DNA of 64,000 nucleotides from Parietaria judaica. Taxonomy: Eukaryota; Streptophyta; Magnoliopsida; Rosales; Urticaceae. The stretch is from positions 25,266,001 through 25,330,000 of the forward strand of contig OX940860.1 in NCBI GenBank assembly GCA_954871525.1, given 5' to 3'. How positions within the stretch are numbered: position 1 is the stretch's first letter; every line of letters starts with the position of its first letter. Below the pieces are notes generated by a model that searched no databases, was not told the origin of the DNA, and was given only the letters and a program-made list of their open reading frames with translations. The position numbers and the translations under genes were made by a program. Shown here one piece after another: positions 11,735 through 21,719 of the stretch.

Positions 11735-12715
11735 TCAAAACCATGAGCAAAGTCAAAACCGAGAGCCCAGAAGATGAAGCTCAAGACTGAAGTCCACATC
11801 CAAGAAGACGATTCGGACAGCCCGACGAGGTTATCACAACCCTGGGAAATTCCTCGACCAAGGAACAAGACCATAGAAGACTCCCGACGACTCAGAGTGG
11901 AACTCGAGAAGGAAATGGAGACCCCAGGGATTCCCTGACGAACTTAGCCGACGACCCCCGAGGTCCCCGACGAACCAAGATGAAGACAACGAATCACCCT
12001 TTTCAGGCGACGAGACCCTCGTCGGACCGATGAGCCGCCCTTGTCAGATGACGAGCCTCTTGCCGGGCCGACAAGTCTCCCTCGACGAACGATAAAGTTC
12101 CCGAAAAACCTCACTTGCCGGGCCGACGAACCTCTCGACAAGTATCCTCGCCGGGCGGCGAACGCCCTTGTAGGCGACACAACATCTTGACTAAGACATA
12201 CCCCTCGTCGATAACATCGACCGAGGATATCTCACAATAATTACACACGATGAAAAGATTGAGCTTATGTTGATCCTCAGGAGTTCCTCACAATGATTAT
12301 CAGGACACCCTCACCGATAATATCCTCGTCATACACGAAGGTCACCCCGTGCCGCCATTATCGGCTCTAACAACGATATAAACCACCTCGGTATTCCTCC
12401 ATTTATCACTAATGATGAACTATGTGATGACCTGATCCTACTCGACTTAGAGTAGGTACGTAGGCAACCTTGCTATAGTGACAATGTGCGGCATCAATTA
12501 TTTATTTTATGCAGGTCCTCCCTCGCCGCCGCCGACCTTGCCGAGGAAGGAAAATCATCAAGGATCGCCAGAAACAACGCGGAGGCTCGCCGATGACGAA
12601 GGATTCGCCTCCAGCTTTGACGATTATTCGAATCCTCATTGACTCCACTTTTGACCGCCCACGCGACCACCGAGTCTGGCACGGAGCTCGAACTGTGGAC
12701 CGAGTTCACAGTTAG
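11735..12715. repeat. GC-rich patch, probable decayed LTR-retroelement (gypsy-type LTR?) remnant
   Basis: About 1 kb of GC-rich sequence with many repeated 'gacgag', 'ccgacga' and 'ctcgtcg' words, plus the word gtaggtacgtaggcaacc, which resembles a stretch often found near the end of plant gypsy-type LTRs. Open frames on both strands (for example 11944-12180 and 12494-12715) are short, overlapping and unlike known proteins. I could not place TG...CA ends or a target duplication, so the class is a guess from composition and one motif. Confidence 0.3.
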
Positions 12716-13192
12716 TCCATTTTAGTGCATTAACAATATATAATAATTATTGTTTTGTATAAAAATCATCCTTTAACCCGTCGGTAGTAAGTCTGCAGCA
12801 TAAAATCGCTATACCCGTTATCAATAAGAAAATGACTAAAATCAAATCGTGTCATCGATAAACTCGTAAAATCAGTGTTTAAAACCTTGCTTACATTTAA
12901 GGGCCCAATAAAGCGTAATAGAAACAATTACAAATTATTTGAATTAGTTTTTAGATTAGAAATTAAATCTCTAATAAATATATACAATAAAATTGTCCCC
13001 CCTCAATTGAAGTTGAGGCGCCAAACTAGACCGCTTAGTAACATGAACAAACAACTTTAATTGCATTCGCTGTTTAGGGCCATTCTGACTTACGAACAAC
13101 ACATATTATCATATTCGGATTCACTAGTTTTCTCATTCGGATTTGTGGTGGTTGTGTCCGGACATCACATTTTATTTCGTTATTTGAATATA
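12716..13192. other. Unassigned spacer before copia element I
   Basis: Mixed-composition sequence, including a C-rich short stretch at about 12995-13010. No credible coding frame or known repeat was identified. Confidence 0.35.
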
Positions 13193-13197
13193 TTATG

Positions 13198-13327
13198 TGT
13201 TAAATAATTTGGGAAAGTTGTATTTTCCATTCATGAATTTGGTATTTACACACTAAGATAAGAAGATAATAATAACGACATAAGTACCATAATGTACAAC
13301 CTATGATAGACTATACAATATTCAACA
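13198..13327 (-). repeat. 3' LTR of copia element I
   Basis: 130 bp, tgttaaataatttggg ... atattcaaca on the plus strand (reverse complement TG...CA). Very short for a copia LTR. It differs from the partner at 17775-17904 at one position (aagataaga versus aagattaga). Confidence 0.95.
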
Positions 13328-13334
13328 CTCCCCC

Positions 13335-16300
13335 TCAAGCTTGGTTGTATATGGTGTATAAACCAAGCTTGGAACATAGTTCATCAAAGAAAGCTCTTGG
13401 AAGGGCTTTGGTGAGGATGTCAGCGATTTGAAGTTTGGAAGGAATGTAACTCAAGTTGACGATGCCACCATTGATCTTTTCTGAGATGAAATGTCTATCA
13501 ATCTCAATGTGTTTAGTCCTATCATGGTGAACATGGTTCTTTGCGATGCGAATTGCAGATTGGCTATCGCTGAGCATTTGAATAGCTCCCGAATGATTTA
13601 TCATTAGCTCTCTCAAGAGCCTCCGGATCCACATTCCTTCACATATCCCTAATGCGAGGGCACGATACTCTGATTCGGAACTACTCCGAGAAACAACAGA
13701 TTGCTTCTTGCTTCTCCAAGTGACACGATTTCCCCAGACATACGAGCAATACCCAGACGTTGATCTTCGGTCGGTGGCTTCTCCGGCCCAACTAGCATCT
13801 GTGAAGATCTTGATCTCACGAGATTCAAATTTTTGGAATATTAAGCCATGACCGAGAGTAGACTTCAAGTACCTTAAGATTCGGTTTACGGTTTCCAAAT
13901 GCTCCTCGTTCGGGTTGTTCATGTTTTGGCTTACAACACTGACAGGGTAGGCAATGTCCGGACGAGTGTGAGACAAGTAGATGAGTTTGCCGACAAGTCT
14001 CTGATATCTCCCTTTGTCGACAAAAGCACTTTCAGTGCCGTGAGAGAACTTTTTGTTCGGATCCATCGGAGTGTCAACCGGCTTGCAACCAAGAAGACCG
14101 GTTTCGTGGAGTAAGTCAAGAACGTACTTCCTTTGAGAAATGACAATGCCTTTGTCAGATCTTGCTACTTCCATACCCAAGAAGTATCTCAGAGTTCCAA
14201 GATCTTTAATCTCGAACTGTGTTGCGAGTACTTGCTTTAGCCTGATGAGTTCCTCCGAGTCATCACCGGTCAAGATAATGTCGTCAACATACACAATGAG
14301 AATTGCAATCTTCCCATTGTTATTCCGTTTGACGAAGAGAGTGTGATCGGCTTGGCATTGGAGGTACCCATTGGATGTGACGACTTTGGTGAATTTATCA
14401 AACCAAGCACAAGGAGATTGCTTTAAGCCGTACAACGCCTTTTTCAACTTGCAGACTAAGTGACGATTGGATTCTTGTTCAAATCCCGGAGGCATATTCA
14501 TATAGACTTCTTCTTCAAGGTCGCCATTTAGAAATGCGTTTTTGACATCAAGTTGGAATAATGGCCAATCTAAATTCACGGCAAGAGAAATAAGTACTCG
14601 AACCGTATTTAGTTTGGCCACCGGAGCAAAAGTCTCTTGAAAATCGATTCCTTGAGATTGAGTGAAGCCCTTCGCGACAAGTCTAGCTTTGAATCTCTCG
14701 ATACTTCCATCGGACTTGTACTTGACAGTGAAGACCCATTTACACCCGACAGGGCGTTTTCCGCGTGGTAATTCAGTGAGGCTCCATGTTCTGTTGCTAT
14801 CCAGTGCTCGGATTTCTTCTTCTACTGCATGTTTCCATGCGGGAATCTGAAGAGCTTCGTGAATAGAGCTAGGGACCTTGGTGTTATCAAGGCTAGTGAT
14901 GAAAGCTCTGTATAACGGCTGCAACTTGTTGTAGGCTACGTAACGTTCAATGGGATATTCAGTGTTCCTATGAACAGGTTTCTTACGAATGCCTTTCCGG
15001 AGAGCAATGGGGAGATCTGAATCATCTACCACGGGTTCAAGTATTTCCGTACCTGATGGATTAGTCGAGGTAGAGGGTGTCGGATCCGGATCTTGGCCAA
15101 TTTGACGATGTGTGGCGTCCTCTACTTGTTCAAGAGATCGAGATGAGCTAGGAAGTGAGTCTGTGATATTTTCGACAACCGGAAGTGGAATGGGAATCAA
15201 AGGAATTTTTGACACTGTACTCGGAAGGTCGAGTGGTCGAATTGAAGGTGATGAGATTTCGGGTTGAGTGTCTTGATTGCCTTCCCAAATTTGAGATTCC
15301 CAAGAGTTCTCCCCTTGAATGTCGGATTTGGGGAAAAAAGACTCACATTCGAAGAAAGTGACATCCATTGAGTTATAAATAGTGCGGGTATTAGGGCAAT
15401 AACATTTGTACCCTTTTTGATGTAGAGAATAACCCAAGAAAATGCATTTAATGGCACGAGGATCAAGTTTTGATCGATTTTGTTTGTGAACATGGACAAA
15501 GGCGGAACACCCGAAGACCTTTTTTGGTAGGTCGGAAGAGAACGTCAAGAGATGTGGGTGAATTTGAGTGAGAACTTGACGAGGAGGTTGGAAATTTAGG
15601 ACACGACTTGGCATACGATTAATGAGGTACGTTACCGTGAGAACAGCGTCTCCACAAAAGTGTTTTGGAACGGATTTGGCAAACATTATGGAGCGAGAGA
15701 CTTCTAGAATGTGTCTATTTTTTCGCTCGGCTATACCATTTTGTTGTGGGGTGTCCACACATGAACTTATGTGAACAATTCCCTTTTTAGACAAGTATGG
15801 CGAGAGAGTTTGATTGAAATAATCTCGTGCATTGTCCGTGTGAAGGACTTGAATATGGGTATGGAATTGAGACTCACTCATGGAGTAAATTTTTTTAAAA
15901 ATGGGGGCAGTTTCCGTTTTATCTTTCATGAGAAATGTCCACGTCATGCGAGAGTGGTCATCAATGAATGTGATGAACCATCGAGCACCACTTATATGAC
16001 GTACCCGTGAGGGCCCCCAAATGTCACTATGAATCACTGAGAATGGTTTGGATGACTTATAGTCGATGTCACGGAAAGAAGATCGAATATGTTTTGCAAA
16101 TTGACAAACTTCACATTGATAAGAGGACGACTTTATGCTAGTGAACAAGTGTGGAAACAATTTTGCAAGATATTGGAAATTTGGATGACCAAGGCGATAA
16201 TGCCACAACATGACTTGTTTATCGATAGGCAAAGAGGTGGAGTTTGTGTTCAAACTAGACACAAGGCTTTAACCTGAGGTTTGAATTTGGTTACCATGAA

Positions 16301-17072
16301 AATTTGTGTCATGAAACACGTAGAGTCCACCACGCATCTCGCCTCTACCAATTTCCCTCTCGGAACCCAATACCTGAAAATCACAAAATTCGGCAAAGAA
16401 ACGAGTCATGCAATTAGAGTCACGAGTAAGTTTACTGACCGAAATAAGGTTGCACTTGATCTTCGGAACAAAGAGAACATATTGAAGTACAATGTTCTCT
16501 GATATTCGAACCGATCCGATTCCTTCAACCGGTAGAAGTGTCCCGTCAGCGGTCTTAACAGAGGAGTGACTTGTGTTTTGCTCGAATGTGAGAAAATAGT
16601 TTCGATCTCCTGTCATGTGGTCTGTTGCACCTGAATCAATGATCCAAGATTTTGGTTGTCGGATTTGGAAGAGACGATCGGATGTCAAGCTAGTACGAGC
16701 ATAAGTATCGGTAGAATTACCGACACTTGGATTTTGTAGCTGCTCAAACCTTGATCGGGTGATGATCTCATTTACAATTCGATTGAAGTCATCGACAGTA
16801 GGATGAGAACCCGTAATAGGCTTTGATGAATCCGTGCAATTTTTTTGGTTTGCCGTGCAATTTCCAACACTTGAGTCTCCAATGACCATGAACATTACAG
16901 TAATCACACCAAGGACGCCCCCGACGTGGTGTTGAAGGAAGAACGTGAGCACCCGATTCGACATGACAAGACATTGTGGTTGCGAGGATGAGCAGAGAAA
17001 ATTTTTATTTCTGGAGGCACCAAATTTTGTGCAAGCACACAGAAAGTTCCCCGAAATAGGAGAGATGACCAC
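13335..17072 (-). pseudogene. Copia element I gag-pol remnant: protease, integrase, RT, RNase H with one in-frame stop
   Basis: Two open frames in the same register, 16269-17072 and 13335-16262, are separated by a single TAA at 16269-16271. The upper part has the aspartic protease motif WIIDSGATDHMTGD at about its residues 141-154. The lower part (about 975 codons) has the integrase zinc finger (LWHYRLGHPNF ... CEVCQFAKH) and the D-D-E triad in IHSD, LHTDN and NGIAERKNR. It also has RT with YVDDIILTG near residue 657 and RNase H with TDASWAG near residue 820. A gag CCHC knuckle (CDYCNVHGHWRLKC) is readable at about 16880-16930 but in another frame, so there is also a frameshift; most of gag is absent. 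The terminal stop overlaps the polypurine tract. The GTG-like start of the lower frame is not a real start. Confidence 0.9.
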
Positions 17073-17762
17073 TAGAATAGGTAGCTTTCGACAGCGAGTT
17101 CCAACAATGTGACGCTCGAGAGATGTGCAAATCTGAGATTTGCGCCAGTGATGAAATCGCTCACTGCGACTCGTGAGAAAGCGAGCTTCGCTGAAACGAA
17201 GAAGCTTCGCTGGAGGTCAAAAGTATCAAAACTGGGCTAAAAACTTGACTTTGGCATTTCACCAAACACCTGGAGTGCAAACCACTCAGGGAATAGATCT
17301 ATAGATCTTTTGATTTTCGCAGGTCCAATTTGTCCAAATCTGGAGATCGAGAGGCCTCGCTGGAGAGAGGATGAAACCAGCGCTGGTCGGAGCTGAGAAG
17401 TCGCGATGGTCGGAGAAGCAAACTTGGCTGCAACTTGGTTGAGATCTGTTAGGAATCTGAAAAAAAGATCTGAAAAGAGCTTCCAAGAAGAGGACGCGAG
17501 TTGAAGGTTTCACGCCGGAGAACATAGACACCCTGAGGATGGAAGCTTGCACGCCCACGCCGGAGATGGACGTCCAGAGATGAACCGATGAACGGAGTCA
17601 GAGAAGACGACCGCAGGAGAGCTGATCTGAAGAGTTTCACCAGAGAGAGGACACAGCGGATGAGATGCACGCTCGCCTGAGAGAGGGGCCGGAGAAGGAC
17701 GGCCGACGAGAGGTGGCAGCGGCGAATTCCGGCAAAGAGATTTGAACTTTCCTAAAGCTTCA
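17073..17762 (-). other. Leader / deleted gag region of copia element I
   Basis: Between the readable coding region and the primer site lies about 690 bp of GC-richer sequence. Its short open frames (for example 17286-17558 and 17449-17670) show no gag features. It probably represents the untranslated leader plus a rearranged gag start. Confidence 0.5.
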
Positions 17763-17774
17763 GCTCTGATACCA
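17763..17774 (-). promoter_or_regulatory. Primer-binding site, copia element I
   Basis: The reverse complement reads TGGTATCAGAGC, complementary to the 3' end of plant initiator methionine tRNA. It directly abuts the 5' LTR. Confidence 0.9.
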
Positions 17775-17904
17775 TGTTAAATAATTTGGGAAAGTTGTAT
17801 TTTCCATTCATGAATTTGGTATTTACACACTAAGATTAGAAGATAATAATAACGACATAAGTACCATAATGTACAACCTATGATAGACTATACAATATTC
17901 AACA
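17775..17904 (-). repeat. 5' LTR of copia element I
   Basis: 130 bp, one mismatch from the 3' LTR by eye, followed by the target duplication ttatg at 17905-17909. Confidence 0.95.
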
Positions 17905-17909
17905 TTATG

Positions 17910-18394
17910 TTTGCACTTTGCAGTGAAAAAAACTAGATGTCTACTAACTCAAGGTTTTTTTATCAGAGAAGCATTTTTTTTTTTTAGTAATGAATGTAAT
18001 TTTTATTCATGAGATACTCGATACTTTTTATCCGAGTTAATTGAATTAGATTTTGTTAGAGATCTAATGCTTGTTCCATATTAACATATTTTTAGGATTA
18101 CTTTCAAGGTGTGTATAAGGCATATATATGTGATTCTCAAATAAAAGTTAATCTAGAGCTATATTTTTAGTTTAAGTTAGTTTAGATTGAATACACATAA
18201 TTCAATAGAATAATAAAATACAATTACAGTCCATTGCGTGTCAAAATTAGAGAGAGTAGACTTCATTTATATGTATAAAAAAAAGACCTATGTAAACACC
18301 AGGTCATGTGAACAAATCAGTCTCAAGACTACGAACCATTATTACACTAGTATATTATTTGTATGCCCTACAAAACTACTCGTGTTCGTTTTAG
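17910..18394. other. AT-rich spacer
   Basis: No supportable feature. A 96-codon plus-strand frame (18238-18528) runs into the repeat that starts at 18395 and has no family features. Confidence 0.4.
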
Positions 18395-18962
18395 TTAGGG
18401 GTGACAATTCGGGTTTCGTGTCGTGTTCGTGCCGGGTCTTACTCGTTTTTTATTTATTTTATATAGACCCAGATCCGCCCCATTTATTAATCGTGTTAGA
18501 AGATGAGACCCAGACCCGCCCCATTTAAATACCGTGTTTATCATGTCTACCCGTTTAACCCATTTAACATATTCATGTATTTTAAAATGTTAAATTAATT
18601 CAATCAATACTCATTTAACTTAATTTATTTAATTATGTTATCTAAAATTAACAATTTATTAACACTTTTTTATGTTCATCAATTGTACGATGTAATAAAT
18701 AAGTAAAAAAAAACATAAATATTCTATATAATAAGTATTAAAATACTTAATAACGTATATAAAATATAACTTTTTGCTCCTTAATCGTGTCTAATTGGGT
18801 CCCATCGTGTTATCGTGTTCGTGCCGTTTTTACCCGTTATTTAATCGTGTTAATCGTGTTCGACACGGTTGGACCCAGAGGCCAGATCCATTTACGGTAG
18901 ACCCAGACCCAGACCCGTTTAAATCGTGTCGTAATCGTTTCGTGTTTCGTGTCCGGCCCCAA
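18395..18962. mobile_element. hAT-type MITE, 3' end lost at a chimeric junction
   Basis: Starts taggggtgacaattcggg, a common end of plant hAT MITEs. It contains repeated 'tcgtgttcgtgcc', 'gacccaga' and 'cgtttaa' words and runs to gtgtccggccccaaattg. The expected closing copy of the end (complement of taggggtgacaatt) is missing. Instead the sequence switches at about 18962-18968 into another hAT element (ccgcttgccg...). The interior (18560-18780) is AT-rich with no transposase. Confidence 0.6.
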
Positions 18963-19906
18963 ATTGCCGCTTGCCGTTTTCGTTTCGAATTTTTCGTTTT
19001 ACGGATATATCGCTTGCCGATGGGTATGTCGATGGGCAAATGGTAAAAAAAGGGCATGTCGTTTACCGGATTTACCGCATTTTTCGAATGGGCATACCGC
19101 TTGCCGATGGATATGCCGACGGATATTCTGTAAAAAATATTTCAGTATTTCCAAATTCCAACTATATTTTTATATGGTATTGAATTATTAATTTCTAAAT
19201 TACCTATTTAATAAATATGACACATAACCACAAAAACATATTCAAATAATAAATATGACACCATAGAGTTTAGTACACACTCATCATAAGTTCATAAGTC
19301 ATAAGTTCATAAGTCATAACACACTAATATTAAGTGTATATGTATGTTAGGTGAAGTTAATATGTATGTTAAGTGTATAATATTATTTGAAGTGTGTAAT
19401 ATTAAGTTAAATTATTAGGTGAAGTGTATGTGTATGTTAAGTGTGAATGTGTGATATTAGTTGAAAACAAAAAGTCCCACATTGATAGATGACAAGAGTT
19501 TGGTGATGTTTATATACCAAATATTAGGGACAAGGGCTTGGGCCCTTAGGGTCATAGGATTTTGTGGATGGGGGAGGATTCACACAAATGTTACACCACC
19601 ACACGCGCGCGCCGCCGCCGGCCGGACGTGGCGTGGCGTGGCGTGGAAGGGTCTTGTGTGAGTATAATTATTTTTGCCGAAAGTTTAATTGGTATTTTTG
19701 CCGAAATCTACCAAAAATGCGAAATTCGAGCACCATTTCGTCGTTTTGAAGGCAAAAAACGACAAGAGATTTTCTTTCCGAATGTCGTTTGGAATTTCGC
19801 GGCATTTGGTAAAACGACAGCGAAACGGAAAGAATGTCGTTTCGGTGTTCCACTGAAAACGAAAATCGACGCGAATTTCGGTCGATTTTCCCGACATTTT
19901 ACACCT

Positions 19907-19908
<2 letters not shown>
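18963..19908 (+). mobile_element. hAT-like element, family C copy 1 (left end replaced)
   Basis: About 946 bp homologous, in the opposite orientation, to 33364-34425. It has left subterminal 'ccgcttgccgatggg' repeats, an A/T-rich middle with 'tatgtatgttaagtgt' words, and a conserved right half (19462-19908). That half begins near gtcccacattgatagatga, includes a GC-rich core (cgcgcgcgccgccg at about 19604-19620) and closes with cattttacaccttg. Right after the closing g comes an (AT)n run, so the 8-bp duplication cannot be scored. The left terminal caaggttttaaa seen in the 33-kb copy is missing here. The short open frames are repeat artefacts. Confidence 0.65.

Positions 19909-19971
<63 letters not shown>
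19909..19971. repeat. (AT)n microsatellite
   Basis: About 62 bp of uninterrupted AT directly after the hAT end. Minus-strand 'YIYIYI' open frames come from it and are not genes. Confidence 0.95.
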
Positions 19972-19972
<1 letters not shown>

Positions 19973-20379
19973 GAACACACACATGATCATCTAGCTTTAA
20001 GCTTCACAAAGTACAGCGAAAAATTATACGACATATTATAATGTCGCAATTAACCCTAACTTTTTCAATTGAATCGGGATAAGTTGAATCTTTTCTTAAA
20101 TGAAAATTTTTAATTATAAGAAAAAATTGCCAGAAAATAAGGATTCCTTCTGTTCTGCCTTTAATTTTCCAAACTTTTCTTTTTTCTGCCACCGAGTATG
20201 TGCTAATAATTATGATGACAATGGGAAAACGACACAGGAATTGGATACCAACGGTGAAAGAGCAAAGTGTAGCAAAGCATCAATCTCTTATTTTTAAGCA
20301 TGCCTCTCCCATTAACACTTATTAGGTTATGTTTTTATGATTGTTTATATACAACGTGATCTAACTTTACACTTATGTT

Positions 20380-20380
<1 letters not shown>
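19972..20380. other. Unassigned spacer
   Basis: No supportable gene or repeat; the 60-65 codon frames on both strands lack features. Confidence 0.4.

Positions 20381-20434
<54 letters not shown>
20381..20434. repeat. (TA)n microsatellite
   Basis: About 54 bp of alternating TA. Confidence 0.95.
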
Positions 20435-20437
<3 letters not shown>

Positions 20438-20543
20438 AAATTACAATTCCAATAAAATGTATAGTTACTAAAATATATAAAGTGAGTATTAATAAGACCT
20501 CTTGAACTTATGATATCTATGATTGCTCTATAAATTATATTTA

Positions 20544-21003
20544 GGGTTAATGACGGCAAAAATACTCAAAGTTTAGTCAAAGAACCCCTCGTGTACTCAA
20601 AGTTTAAAAGTGGTAAAAATACCCAAAGTCGCATTTGGGGAGTTGGTCACTACATTCTCATAACGCCATTAACTTACCCGTTAACTCTGGCCACGTGGAC
20701 AAATCTGTTTTGTTAAGTGTAATCATTAGGGGGTTCAATTATTTGTATTAAATAGTATTAATTAGGGGTTTAATTCGTTATTTTGTCGTAAACGAGGCTG
20801 ATGTGGGCTCCTCCACGTGACAAAAAATGTTATGTCAGCAATCCACGTTTGTCCACGTGGCTAGAGTTAACGGGTAAGTTAACGGCGTTACGAGAATGGA
20901 GTGGTCACCCCACGACTTTAGGTATTTTTGCCATTACTTTTAAACTTTGGGTACACGAGGGGTTCTTTGACCAAACTTTGGGTATTTTTGCCGTCATTAA
21001 TCC
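20544..21003. mobile_element. Mutator-type MITE, full-length family A
   Basis: 460 bp, gggttaatgacggcaaaa ... ttttgccgtcattaatcc, with an exact 9-bp duplication, ttatattta, at 20535-20543 and 21004-21012. It is the same family as 10878-11346. The inverted arms contain 'taacgccattaacttaccc' and its mirror. No coding capacity; an 87-codon frame across the right arm is not a gene. Confidence 0.88.
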
Positions 21004-21012
21004 TTATATTTA

Positions 21013-21719
21013 TCTATTAGCTTTCCCTGAACTTAACAATAATTTGTGTAAATATGAGAAATAAAATATTTAAAAGCGATATAGCTTATTTGATTTCAAG
21101 CAAGAAAGTACGTACGTAGAAGATTAAGGTCTTCATAACTAATTTACTGCTTGCGAGAAGCTATAATCTTATTATAAGGATGTCTACATGCTTAAAAGCC
21201 ACAATATTAGTAGCAAAAATACCTAAATTTGAATCAATATTAGAGCCGGCCTGGTCTAAAGCAAACAAATCGTGCTAATAGACCCAAAGTTATTAAATTT
21301 GCACAACTATAAATTCCATCCATTTTTAGTGGCGGACATTAATCAATTGCCATGTGACGTCCGACTAATATTACTTACATTTTAAAAATATATTTAATGA
21401 CGCGGCGTCAAATTGAACGCCACATGACATTTGACCAACGTTCGTTACAAAATATGGATGACATTTAGGTCAACACAATTTTGACAAGTTTGAGAACTAT
21501 TGCCATGATTTTTTTTCCGCTCTTACTGTTGTCGACTCTGTCAACTTAAAATTAACTAATTTATTAATTAAATGCTTTTACCGTACGTCATTAACATTAA
21601 AAGTATAAGTTTTATTTCATCACGATGTCCAGATTCGAGAACCACAACACACTAATAGTACAAGGTACTTAACATCTTAATCATAGAGAAAGCCTATGAT
21701 ATATATATATATATACACA
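21013..21719. other. Region downstream of the chitinase-like gene
   Basis: AT-rich. 21215-21510 contains words reminiscent of inverted-repeat elements ('gccatgtgacgtccgac' and 'gccacatgacatttgacc' in inverted relation), suggesting a decayed MITE. A short TA microsatellite lies at about 21698-21713, close to the gene's stop codon, and is probably within its 3' untranslated region. Confidence 0.4.

Larger units (their letters stand above)
13198..17904 (-). mobile_element. Ty1/copia element I, complete but mutated
   Basis: A 4,707-bp element on the minus strand bounded by 130-bp LTRs and an exact 5-bp target duplication, ttatg (13193-13197 and 17905-17909). The primer site TGGTATCAGAGC (initiator Met tRNA) abuts the 5' LTR at 17763-17774. 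A polypurine tract, gagggggag, sits at 13328-13336 beside the 3' LTR. The order protease, integrase, RT, RNase H defines Ty1/copia. The two LTRs differ at one base by eye, so insertion is recent. Despite this, pol has one in-frame stop, and the gag N-terminal region is missing or unreadable between about 17072 and 17762. Confidence 0.95.

Noticed and set aside
11944..12715. GC-rich open frames on both strands as host genes
   Set aside because: Short, overlapping, low-complexity Arg/Ser-rich, no domain. Composition fits a decayed retroelement.
19685..19990. Tyrosine/isoleucine-rich open frames over AT runs (also 20335-20559 and 50084-50323)
   Set aside because: Translations of (AT)n and (AAT)n microsatellites.
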